From NCBI GenBank assembly GCA_020650975.1, contig JAIPMN010004084.1:1-24646 (forward strand): DNA of 24,646 bases. The letters run 5' to 3'. Below are positions 1-12,100 of this stretch, in pieces; the stretch's first letter is position 1, and every line of letters starts with the position of its first letter. The DNA is from Apostichopus californicus. Lineage: Eukaryota > Echinodermata > Holothuroidea > Aspidochirotida > Stichopodidae. The notes below the pieces were generated by a model. It was not told the origin of the DNA. It did not search any database and saw only the letters and a list, made by a program, of their open reading frames with translations. A program made the position numbers and the translations under genes.

Positions 1-26
1 TATATAGATATAGATATATATATATG
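1..26. repeat. TA-rich microsatellite
   Basis: Alternating TA/GATA units at the very edge of the window, lying beyond the last exon seen (154-265), in the next intron of the aminotransferase gene. Confidence 0.7.
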
Positions 27-153
27 TAATGAAACATATTAACAGCAATGAAATCAATTATGCAAAAATAACAGAAATACTATATTTAATCAAACCTGTT
101 TGAGATCATAATACAACGGTGTTTGTCTGTCAGTTCACACCCAGGATACTTAC

Positions 154-3100
154 CTGAGGAAGCAACTTCCATCCATGTTCTGCTACCATGGCAACAGCAT
201 CGAGCACAAATTTAACGCATTCATCTTTCATGAAGTATGCTAGATTAAGTCGGACAAATCCTGGCCTGTTGAGAAAAGATAAAAAATCAGATATGTGACA
301 AAATGCTAAAGATTTACCTGTGAAGGACACATTGCAACCTATTTTGTAATTACAAAGTGTAAACAAGGTATTTACACTTTATATAGAATTAGGAGCATCA
401 TACTGTACTGGATGGATTAGAGCAAAAAGTAATGCATGAGGCGTTCAGTTTGCGAGTGACCCCACATGACAACAGGACTTACTTTAAATACCATGTCATT
501 CCTGCATTGCACTTTGGGTAACATCATTAACATGTGACCTACTGTAAACTTACTCTTTCAAATGAATGCTGTTTTTCATTGAACTATTGCATATTAAGTG
601 CCTGTGTATTCACTAATCAACTTATCTTTAAACTTGCAGTTTAGGTTGTACACAATTGTCAGTAGTTCCAGTCAAATCAATGACATAATTTGCTTGTTCC
701 AATCACTGTCTAACAAATTCTGGCATGGTTACTTATTTTACAAGTTATCCCTAACACATACGAGACACATGCGCAGGGTTGAGAATCAGGAGGTCCAAAG
801 GGTCAGCAACATAACAGACACTGTTTTATAGTAGTGTGCTAATACCACGTTTGTTCCTCTTCATGCCAAAAAACATAGAATACCAAACAGATGAGCGCAT
901 AACAAAAATAATTTAAAAAAATCCCTCATGTCCCAAAATTTCCCATCTTCAACATTTTACTACTATTTGGATCCTTTTTAGAACTAAACACAGACAGACA
1001 TGTACATATATGAGAATTAGCAATATTCCTCTAAAGTTCCAAACCACAGTTATCTCTTGCAAATAGTTCTTTGCTTTGTTTCATCCTAAGGTATCAAATC
1101 ACGAGACCGTATCATTCTGAGCTAAAAAAATTAATGGACCGAAATGAACATCATGCTTACCTCAGCACTTCTCTGTCCGAATATTCATTGTACCGCCTGA
1201 GATGGACCCTATCAAGACGTCTGAAAAGAAGATCAACATTTAAAAAACCAAAAAAAATAATTAATGTCTTGCTAACATTGTGCTGGAGTTTATTTTCCAA
1301 TTTAACATTCCAAGCAGAAAATGTCAGGTTGCGAGAAAAAAAAGAAAAAACCAACCCAGGAAAGTACGACAAGACAGTGTGGTTTAGATTTAGAGAAGGC
1401 TTGATGCAAACTTCAGAAAATTAGGAAAGAAATATTTTACTTGGTTCCAAGTCGCATAACTTCTGTCCATATTACAATTTACAACACCTTCTCAGCTGGG
1501 AGGGTTATGTGTTCGATAACCATTATGAGTTCAACCTGGATCGCCCTCGCAACGATTTTCCGGGTATCACAGGATCTACGACATAACCAAAGCTGTGTTC
1601 CTTATCTTAGCTAATGAAGCAGCTGCCGCAGGAATAAAATTTCACAAAAGAGCTTGAGGCGTAAGATAAGGAAGACAGTTTTGGTTACTTCATAGATCAT
1701 GTGATATCCGGAAAATAGCCGTGTTTCTTTCAGGTTTCAACCAAGTGAGGGCTAACCAGGTTGAACGTGTAATGGTCACTGAAGTACAGTGTACAATTTC
1801 AGTGCATGTAAATGCTCTTGCTGGGTAAAAATGACTGACCATCTAGGAGCATCAACAAGTTGATTTCAAAGTTTCCAGCTGAACATTTTGAGATTTCTTC
1901 ATGTTTGTGAGAAATTTTTCAAGTTTTTCCCAACTTTCAAAATACATATCTTTCCTCCTACATTTGATACCAAGAAAATGTAACAACATAGTTTTTAGTT
2001 TCTCATAATTACATTTACAAGAACTTGATGCTTAGATGACAAAACTGATATAACTTTAGTATTAAAAAAACTTAGAAACAGTGGAATATAGACAAGTTTC
2101 ACTTAAGTTCTGTGCATGGTAGAAATCTCTGCATATTTGAAACAAGTCAAGCCAATTTCACTGATCACTGGCACCAACACTCCAGTACTTTATTTAAGGC
2201 TAGAGGAGGTTCATGAAGATATTGATGCTGGACACTTACTTGTCTTCCAGTAACAGGTTTTCATATTGTTGGGCGAGGTCCTCATCGATACCAAGAACAT
2301 CCTGTCATCAGACATAAAAACAAAAAACTTTAACTTAGATGATGGGGGTTTTGGGGACAGACCATCCCACAAAAATGGGATAATTAAATTACTACCACGA
2401 AAGAGCACAGAAATTTAAAGACATCTTGTCCCCCGTCTGTTTTCTCTCATTAGTTAACTTACATAAATAATTACTAGTGTAAACAACCAGAGGAAACTTT
2501 GAAGGGGAATAGCATCTTTCATGTTGGGATAAAAAACGGCACAATACTATCACCCATGTCACAAATAACAGTTTGGGTCACTTGTAAAAATAAAGACAGC
2601 AACGATTTCATTACCTGAGCGTAAGGACCAGCGCAGGCACATCCTCCCCGAGCCTGTATACCAAATAGATCATTCAAGACCGCACAGACAAAGTTATGAT
2701 GTAACATCTGCCGAGTCTCTGGATGCCGGACCAGAAACGAAAATATCGGTAGTCTGGGAACCGAGAGGCTGCCTAGAAGGAGTAGATTAGGGCAAGACGA
2801 CCAACGTTTAACAGCCCTCCTGTAAAAATGCAGAAAATTATGTAGATTATATATGAAATACAAATCAGATTTCTTTTCAAAATAAAAAATCCAGTTAAAA
2901 ATTTTGTATTTTACCTAGGTTAGTAAAAGTTGTCAAAGTTGTCAGAAGAAGGTAGTTTTACAGCTTATCATGATTTTATTTTCTCTGAACCTGTAACAAC
3001 CTATGGCTATGTTAGGACAGAGGTCTTACACCATCGCAGTTTGTGTTTTGATGGCATATGATGCCTCAATGCTGTTTGGAAGATGTGCTACAGTATGGAC

Positions 3101-6100
3101 GAAAACTCATACTATAAAACATACATGAAAGGCTATCAGAAAGAATAAAAAATTCATCCCAACAAATGAGATTTTTATTTTATTTTAAAGTTTATTTCCT
3201 TTTAATTTATATCTATTTGGAGGGAGGGGAATAAATTAATTTCTAAGTTTTGAATTTCTAATTCTTATGTTTTCCAGATATTGACCGTTGAAACTTTTGT
3301 ACATAGGTAAAGTAAAGTTGATAGGTAAAGATTATCACACCAAGCAAAATGAAAGTAAAATTAGATTATATGGGAATAATTTAAACGGTCACACATGGTC
3401 AGATAATATTGGATTACAAAGAACTAACTTAAAAGGTCACACAGGGTCATATAATATTGGATTACATAGGAATAACTTAAAAGGTCACGCAAGGTCAGAT
3501 AATGTCAACTTGCCTTTTATATAGACTTTCTATGGATTTTTAGGACAAGTCCAAAACAGGATATTAAAGTCAAATCCTTAGTTTTCTGCTGTTCAAAGTT
3601 TGCAAGGGTTTGAAGTTGATCAAACTTACTGACAAAGTTGTTCCTCAATCTTCATAATGGTATCAGAGCCAACAGCCTGAGAAGACATTAAGAAGAAAAG
3701 AAAAACTGCCTGTTAAATACTGTAATGAAGGAAGTAAAAGGGTACCTGTGCTGTGGGTGTGAGAGAGAGACACACAACAGGGAAAGTCAACATACCACAT
3801 ACCAGGGAGCTGTCCAAGTAGCAGTTCCCTGCAGAAATTCTTTTTTTCACAATATTGATTATGAAGTTAGCACACCAATTATATTTCAAGTTTTCATCAT
3901 GGCTGCTTGATCTCAAATTTTGACAGTATTGATATTTTGATTTCTGTTCCTACAGAATCACATATCTTGAGTAGGCCCATAATCCAGGAATTTTCAATCA
4001 GTTTGAGTTGGGAGGACCATCAGTTTAAGTAGGGGCACAATATTTTGTGTCCTGTAACTCATGAAGGTTTCTGTACACATGGTGGTTGCACAATTGGGGA
4101 GGAAAGAGAGTAGTTTACACCCCACTCGTCCCACCTCCCTCATCCCCGCTATGGGTCTGGTGGGTTTTCCATAATCTTAATTCATCTTAGAAAGTTTGTT
4201 AGCACCATATATTCCTTTATAGCTAACTCAAGATACCTCTTTGAGTTGGAAGGTCAGTCCCGCACGGATAGCGCCAACAATTGATGGTGTACCGCCCTCT
4301 TCCCTCATTTCAATCTGCTTCAAGTATCTGTGATGTTCTCTTGACACCTGGTAAGAAATGGAAATAAATTGTTCAACCACAAAACACCAATGAAGAACTA
4401 TGGCTGCTGCAGGAAAGTCACTGGACTTCTCGATAAGAATTGGTTTTATGTTCCATTTTATCAGCGCATACCACTATGAAGGCAACCATACATTCAGTAT
4501 CAGGGAATCATTTAGTACCTTTAACACCCTTGCTTAGCAATTTCAATGTTAAAAAGTCTGTTTTAAATTCTATATTTTAAAATGCTATGATTTCTGTGTA
4601 CAAACAATGTTATTCTGCTTTGAAGCAAATTCACTATTAATTTTGCAATGGTTATGCCATTAACACCCAAGTTATACTGTACGAATGTTCTACTATCTCT
4701 CAACATTACATTTTAGTATTTAGAAGGCTGTTTTCTGATGACGACAGGCTCACCAGATATGATATTTAATAATATATGTTCATACACTGAACAATATGTC
4801 CACAGTCTGAACTGAGATATGATTGTTGCTATGGATATTGTTGCTATGGATATTGTTGCTATGGATATTGTTGCCATGGATATTGCACCAAAAACTCACA
4901 AAGAAGACGCTGCCTCCTCCTCCATCATTGGGCGCTCTGTTCTTGAATAAACATTTCTTGGCCACTAAAATACCCGGGGTGTCCACACCACCCACAAACT
5001 TGTGAGGTGAGAGAAATATAGCATCTTTCTGAGCTGCTGCTTGGTCAGACCTGGACACATTGAAAACAATATATAAAAAAGGTGGCACACACACCTAAAA
5101 TAATTGGCTACGCTTAACTTAATAAAACATAAATTTATATTAATTACAATATATCCATTATTGCAATTTGTTATGATGACTGGAAGATAGAAACCCTTAT
5201 AACACCAGATAACTACAATTTCTAGCTACAATCTTCAACAAAATCTTTTGGTCGGTTGATATTTTACATTTTGAAAACAAGATAGGGACTGTAGTGGCCT
5301 TACCCATTGATAACAGGATTCATAGTAATGTCAACATAAGGACCTGCAAAGTAACAACCAAAAATGAAGAAAATAAATTACAAAATATACAAAGCAAGTT
5401 TTTGTAAAGGCAAGTAAAGAAAAGTAAACAAAAAAACTAAGAAAAGGATGTAGAAACTACTGAATAATTTGTTTATAGCCTCATCAACAAGTGAATATTG
5501 CCGATACACATTCCAAGTGTGAATGTCTGCAACTGATGGCAAAGTAACGGACTTTGAACCGTTATGATTACTCGCTAAGATCCTGAAATGCATCAAGCAG
5601 TTTGTATCTTTATGGAACTGTTCTTTTCTTTTATAGATCCTTTTTTTGTAATCTTCTACACTTCACATGCAACAGTTCAAAATATACTTCATATTCAGTT
5701 CAGAAAATATTCAAGGATCGTTGATAACAAACAACCAGAATCGTGAGAACAACTTAGAAAACTCAAGACTGTCAAAAGGTTTACATTTCTGCAGAAACTT
5801 TGACCAGAAAACTTGAGCAGCAAAAACTTGTCGACAAATTTTAAAACTGTAAAACAAAGGGTCAAGTCAAGCATTCAATACTGCATTGGATTCATCTATT
5901 AATTATACAAATCACAACCACAATGAGCAACTTGCCTACCTGCCGTGGCGTAGTCCCAGAAGGATAAGGCATTGTATCGATGCAGTAAGACTGTGATCTC
6001 GACTGTATCGGATAAAATACCTGTGATGTTGGATGCAGCTGAGAAACAACCAATCAGCTGTCTTCCACAGCCCTGCCATTTCTGCAAGTTACAAGTAAGA

Positions 6101-9100
6101 ATTCAGGTATTTCAGAAGAAAAAAACGAAAACATTACAAGCAGTCTATATTGTATTTGTGTACTACCTTCCATATTTTGAGAAGTGTCCCTTTCAAATTT
6201 CAATCACAGAGGCTTCACTAACTCACTATATGACACAACTCACTCCCAGGCAGCAACAAAAGTCAATAGGAAACTCCAAATAGGATGTTTACCAAATTTC
6301 CACAGACTAATAGTTTTGGCTGTCATCCCCCGGGGAGGGGGGGGACTCAGTTGTTTGTAAGAACTCTCTAGTTTGATTATCAAAACTCATAAAACAACCT
6401 GTTAACTTTCAAAATATATGAGGTGCTAACTTTTATAATCATCTTAGCTTTAAAAGAGCAACACAGATATTATGTATATTTTAAAGGATGAACATATCTG
6501 AAAGCTGGAATTGTAACAGAAACATTCTTTACTGCACTTAATTTTCTTTTTCTTTTGTTGGACTTCAACTAATCGTTACCAAAATTTCTCCTTAAAGATA
6601 TCTTTTATGTGTTACAAAGTCACTGTCCTGTTATGACATCAATCTTTCATTTAACTTTAAGTGACATTTAACATGCAAACAGGTGGATCTCCAAAGTGAA
6701 ACAAATATTTCTTACAGTTTAGAGAACTTTACTTTAAGTAGACTTACTTTTAATTCCCCCTCAAGTAGTTTGGTATCAACCAATCCAGATGCACTCTGTG
6801 GAATTCTTATCACCTGAAAAGATGTGAGCAAGGCAAAAGACAGACCTTTTGACATTTATCAGTAAATTCAATGCTCTTTCATATAGCATTTAAATGCACA
6901 TTCCCACCGACAGATAGAAATAACAAACGCAAATATGCAAATACTGATCTTAAATCACTTCCAAGTAGGGCATTTTTGTTACCAAAATAATTATCGTTAA
7001 ATTTTGCAATTTAATTTGCAAATTAATTTTTTCAAAATTCAATAAGACTGATCATTGCCCCCAAAAAATATATTCACGAAGGTACTCTATTGAGCTTTTC
7101 TTTTATCAGCCAAGGAACAAGTTATGAACTGATATTAACAACCGCTAATTCTCGACAAACATTGATACAAAATTTTAATTATGAAAACTTACAGTCGATC
7201 CTAGCTCCTTCCAAGGCAGGATGTTGGAATGATGTTCAAAGGGGCTGGTAAAGACTACCTGTATTCAAACAATAAAACATCTTCATCAGATGCACTGATG
7301 GAATGTATTAATGTTAAAAACAAAGAGAGATTTTAATCTTAGTGTTGGCAGGGCTGAATACACTAAGTTTCATTAGACTACTACATGTTGTAAATCCTAC
7401 TGGAATGTTACATATAATATCATACCAAAATAAAATAAAACTGTTAGCAAACTGCTTATACACTAGAGAGCCTGTGTAAGAGAATGTGTAAAATTAAGTT
7501 GGCCTGACGTTTTGATCCTAGCAGGATCTTCTTCAAAGGCTAAATTGACAAGTAACAGTACAGAAGGGACAAAAACATGCACAGAATACAGACAGGTTAA
7601 TGAGCATGGTGAACACAAAGAAATAGATGTAAGGGGATTAGTAGACAAGGGATGGAGAGAAGAAAGAAAGAAACCAACAGGGGAAGAGGAGAGGTAGGAG
7701 AAAAACAGTGGAGGGACAAAGAGAGGATTAAGGGAAGGGGATAGGGAATAAACTGGAGAAGGACAAGACAGAAGGGTGTGGAGAAAAAAGGGTGGAAGAG
7801 AGCTATGAGAAGAGGAGTGATAGGGGGGGGGGAACAAGGGGAGAAGGAGGGGGACAGAAGAAAAGTTAGTCATGTTCTTCCTGAATGTTGAGCCCATGAG
7901 GTTGAATGGTGCGAAGGCATTGCATCCACAGCCTCTCTCTGCTGATTCGTACTAGGTCAGGACGGCTAAGGATTCAATCCCCTGTAGGGACATGTCGTTA
8001 ATGGTATGGTTGGGAAGGTTAAAGTGTTCTCCATGTTGTTGACTGTGGATCTGTGACCAGGTGGGCAAAGTGCATCTCTCCATGTTCACGAAACCACAAA
8101 ATATGATTGCTATGGGGAGTTTGTAAACATGGCCTACTTTTGATAGGATATTTCAATATCAATTTATATGAAAAAATGGCAATGTAGGACACTGTGATCC
8201 CTTGAAACCCTTTTATAAGTGTTGCAGGTCGGAGGTTGGGTTTCAATCTTCACTGTGGCTCTCAAAATTGATCAGGTACCCACCCCTGTCCTTAACAAGC
8301 CCACCCTGATGTGAACTTACTGGAGGCATCTGTAAGTCAAGAGCATTGACAAGCTTGTGGATGGCTGCAGTACATCCACTTCCAACAAAGATGACAGCGT
8401 TGTGTTCACTGGCCCTGACCGCATTCCGAATGATATCTCTGAAGGCAAATTGAAAGAGATCTAAAATAACTGGGAGTGATTCGAAGCTAGAAAACAATGT
8501 CTTCAGATTACTACATACTGTAAGTTCATACATCTGGCATACAAATGGCCCATCTTTCAGTTTTATTGACAGCAGCTAGTTAGTTTATCTATCATTATTA
8601 GATCTTTAGGATGCCTTTTTGATCTTTTAAAGACCGTTAAGTAAAATAAAAATCCTTCCATCAGTTCTGTTAAAATTTATGACCATTTTTTTTTTCCATT
8701 TGAGAAAGTGCTCTTTAAGGCTAAACAATCAACCACAGTCGCTAGACTTTCAATATCAAGCACAGAGAACATTACTTTATGGGTCAATTTGATTAATTCA
8801 CAATCAACTGCAAAATTGACATGGGAATGAAACATTTATGAGGTCAAACTACTTATTTGCATCTATAGGTATAATGAGACATTTTCTCCACCTCACCAGT
8901 TTGCCACCTAACATCCTCCTCCCTTCCCCCCCCCCCCCTCCCGTTTCCAACAAAGAGACTTACCTTCCCCAGGTCTCAGAAAAGACAAACTGTTTTTAAA
9001 ACAAAAGAAGAAATATTCAGTACTTTATATTAAGTACTTACCTTGCTTCATGTCTGAAGAGTGTACTTTGTAGTGATGTGACTGTTGTTGTGGTATGGAC

Positions 9101-12100
9101 ATTTCCGTACAATGGTAGAACTTGACCTTGGATGAAATCTTCAAAACTCCTCAGTGCCCTGAGAAACAAAGTAAAAAATGTAAAATATGTATCACAACTA
9201 AAATCTCATCTTTTCATTTTTCTTTGATCAGCTTCATAGCATCAAGAACAAACTACAAAATTTTACCAAATGTTTTTTCAGTTAATACTACATATAAAAA
9301 AAAAAAACTATATACATTCTGGAAATAAACAAAAGTTAAATACATCATAATGAATATAGACTGGGATTTATCAATATTTAACCTTTCCCTATATCATATC
9401 CTTTATGAAATTCTAGGCCAGGTGCTTATCTGTCACTAAATATGTACGATGCCCTATGTAACTAGACTGTACAGAATGAGAACATTCTTGACGTTTCACT
9501 GATATGGAAAAGAACATGTAGCAAACATCTGCACAGGGAACAGTAGTTGCTTATAAATATAGTAATATACAGCTGCAATACACTATTACAACACACCAGT
9601 TTAGTGTAGGGTACAGTATACAGTATATAGTCAAACACTGTTGATATGTATTCAAATTAACCAACGTTGTCATTGACAGTGGACCTATAACAACATTTGC
9701 AGCTCAGCTTAATATTAATATGCAGTGAATTTCAAAGAATGCACTGCAGTCAAATCACATTTTTGATATGTGGGAAACAGGCCAAATGGCTGAATGTATT
9801 GTTTGGTGGCAGTTAAAATGTTTGGTAGTTTGGGACCTTATAATTAAGTTTAGGCTACAACTATTTTCTTTCAACCTTGTTTATAAATGTGAATTATTTA
9901 CAGGTAAAGTAGCTCTTTATAAATGCAGAATACTTACTGGCCGGACGCTGTGTAGTCACAGTAAACAACTGTATCAAATGAGACAAAATAGACATATATA
10001 AATCAATCAAATCATAGTCATACACAGGAATCATATACAGGAATCATATACATTACACAGGAAGATCATACAGTACAATAGGAAGTTAAACTCGTAGCAA
10101 AAATACACTTGTTAAAGGGTGTGAAGACTTGCGCAAAAAGAAACATCTTATGCCGGTAATCTGACCTAGTTTCGAATGAGGTGTAACAGAAGTGTTTAAT
10201 AACACCACCATCGATCCCAGAAAATACACACACAGCTTGCTACCGTCGGTAATTAGACACTAGTATACAGTCAGTACATACAGCTGCGGCCAATACCCAC
10301 AGCACAGTGTATAAACGATACAGCGATGGACATCTCAGGTCCAGCTAAAGATAACAAGGTATCACGTTTCATTACTGTCTGCATTTTGTAGCGACACAAA
10401 CAAAAAGTCACTTACAAGCAACAGAAGGTTAACTTTTTCAGATGGCCGCACACGGTTTGGGGCGAGTCTTCAATGCCTTTAAGAAAATGTCATATGCTTC
10501 CATTTTGGAGTAATTGTCCGGCTAGACAGATCTTTACAAGCTGACTTATATAAATAACGTTGCTAACTTGTGGGATGAAGTTTTATCTACTCTATCAAAC
10601 ATTTTACACTTGTAAAGTACTTTGCTGTAAATCACCAGCTTCAACCATGCACATCATAAATAGCAGGTTGTTTATTTCAAACTTGGTTACGTTACACAAA
10701 CTTAATAGTTTGGTTGTTGATGCGTCATGAAGCTAAAACTAATCTTCATCTTATCTTGTGCAGTACAAGTTTGGTTGCAACCACACGAAGCATAATAATA
10801 ATAATAATTATGATAATAAATGAGACTTATATAGCGCCAATTCAGTAGACAAAAGTCACTGCTCAAGGCGCTTTACAGAGAAAGCAGATTAATTTACAAA
10901 AGAACAAGTGAAAAGATGGGTCTTAAGTAGACTTTTGAATGTAGAAAGTTTAGAGCATTTTTGAATGTGATCTGGTAACTTGTTCCAGAGATAAGAGCCA
11001 GAGTATTTGAAGCTTCTGTAACCATAGGTCTTCAAGCGTGGTTTAGGAACAGTTAAATACAGTTTGTTGGAGGAACGAAGTGTGCGAGTTGGAATATATG
11101 GCAAGAGAAGTTGCATCAGGTACACAAGTTGTTCCAGATGATGAGCACAAAAGGTGAGAAGAAGTAGTTTATCATGTAAAAATAGTGAATAATGAAGAGT
11201 CCTGTATAACTCTTAACATTTATTCAGTTTCAGAAAAATATGGATGAAGAAATAAACACTGAAGGACACAGGAAAATTATTAGAAAGGTACAGGATCATG
11301 TAATGTAAACTGGTTTCTTTTTCTGAGGTGGGACTCAAAACGAAACTGAGTTATCACCGATCAGGTAACATTACTGTACTAAATTTTACAGTTTATTTGG
11401 GGGTAAGTTAGGGTAAGGATCTTGGCCTCAGTTGTTGTGTTTTAAATTTCTGTGGGCCATGCAAAAACCGTCTAAGGAGCGGGCAGTTCACCACTGATAG
11501 ATACAGTACAACACGTACAGTACAATGGCAAACAGTTGATTTCCAGACCAGTTGCATAAAAAAGAAGGATAATTCTGTTTCTAAATATTGGCTTCCAGAA
11601 TATGTAAAAAAAAAAGGAAGTGCAGTAAATAGCACAATGGTATTTTCATATGAAAAGGAATATCAATTATGAAAACTAAAGCAAATGGATGTTTACATGG
11701 AACCTTTGCAACGATAAGAGTGTGGTGACCATAATTTTGCCTGGAAATCAGAAGTGACCCATCCCTCCCCATCCCACTCCCCGCCATGTTGTCATAACTT
11801 GGTCAGTAACTACACCGTATACATGTTAAAAGGTCTGCTGTATAAACCCAAACTATAGCACGCTATCATGGAAAAGTTTCATGAGATTACGTAATCAACC
11901 TGCCTTGGTCGTAAAACGATCTCTTTTACCAATTAGTCTGCAACGCCTGCCACATATTTTTTCTTGTATGAGGGTCTTTTTGTGAATGCTGTATGATTAA
12001 CTATGATTGACAGAGAAACAATTTTTAAATCGTGTAGGATGGAAATATTTCAAGTATACTTTGAACAGTACTTACAGAACGTGACGTCACCTTCGCAAAT

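Larger units (their letters stand above)
7431..8083 (-). mobile_element. 3' end of a Penelope-like retroelement
   Basis: Minus-strand order is: remnant of the C-terminal GIY-YIG endonuclease region (about 8083-7866), a stop at 7868-7866, a strongly pyrimidine-rich 3' untranslated stretch, then a terminal repeat (7581-7431) carrying a hammerhead-like motif. The peptide EHFNLPNHTINDMSLQGIE, followed in another frame by REQ-like RISRERLWMQCLRTIQPHGL, matches the typical end of Penelope proteins (EHFN-L ... R-REx-WI--L-T--P-GLN). The same terminal repeat recurs at 19241-19395 in the opposite orientation. The 5' part with reverse transcriptase is absent, so this is a truncated, inactive copy. Confidence 0.75.

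Noticed and set aside
1071-1424. 117-residue plus-strand open frame inside an intron
   Set aside because: Basic low-complexity translation of A-rich sequence with no family motifs.
3288-3524. Open frame with 16-residue repeats
   Set aside because: Created by a 48-bp minisatellite antisense in an intron; no family similarity and no splice or start support.
7463-7897. 144-residue open frame rich in P, S and L
   Set aside because: Translation of a pyrimidine-rich tract downstream of the Penelope relic's stop; low-complexity composition explains the lack of stops.
12081-12090. Palindromic GTGACGTCAC (CRE-like site)
   Set aside because: One short motif deep in a repeat-rich intron; expected by chance often enough and without supporting context.
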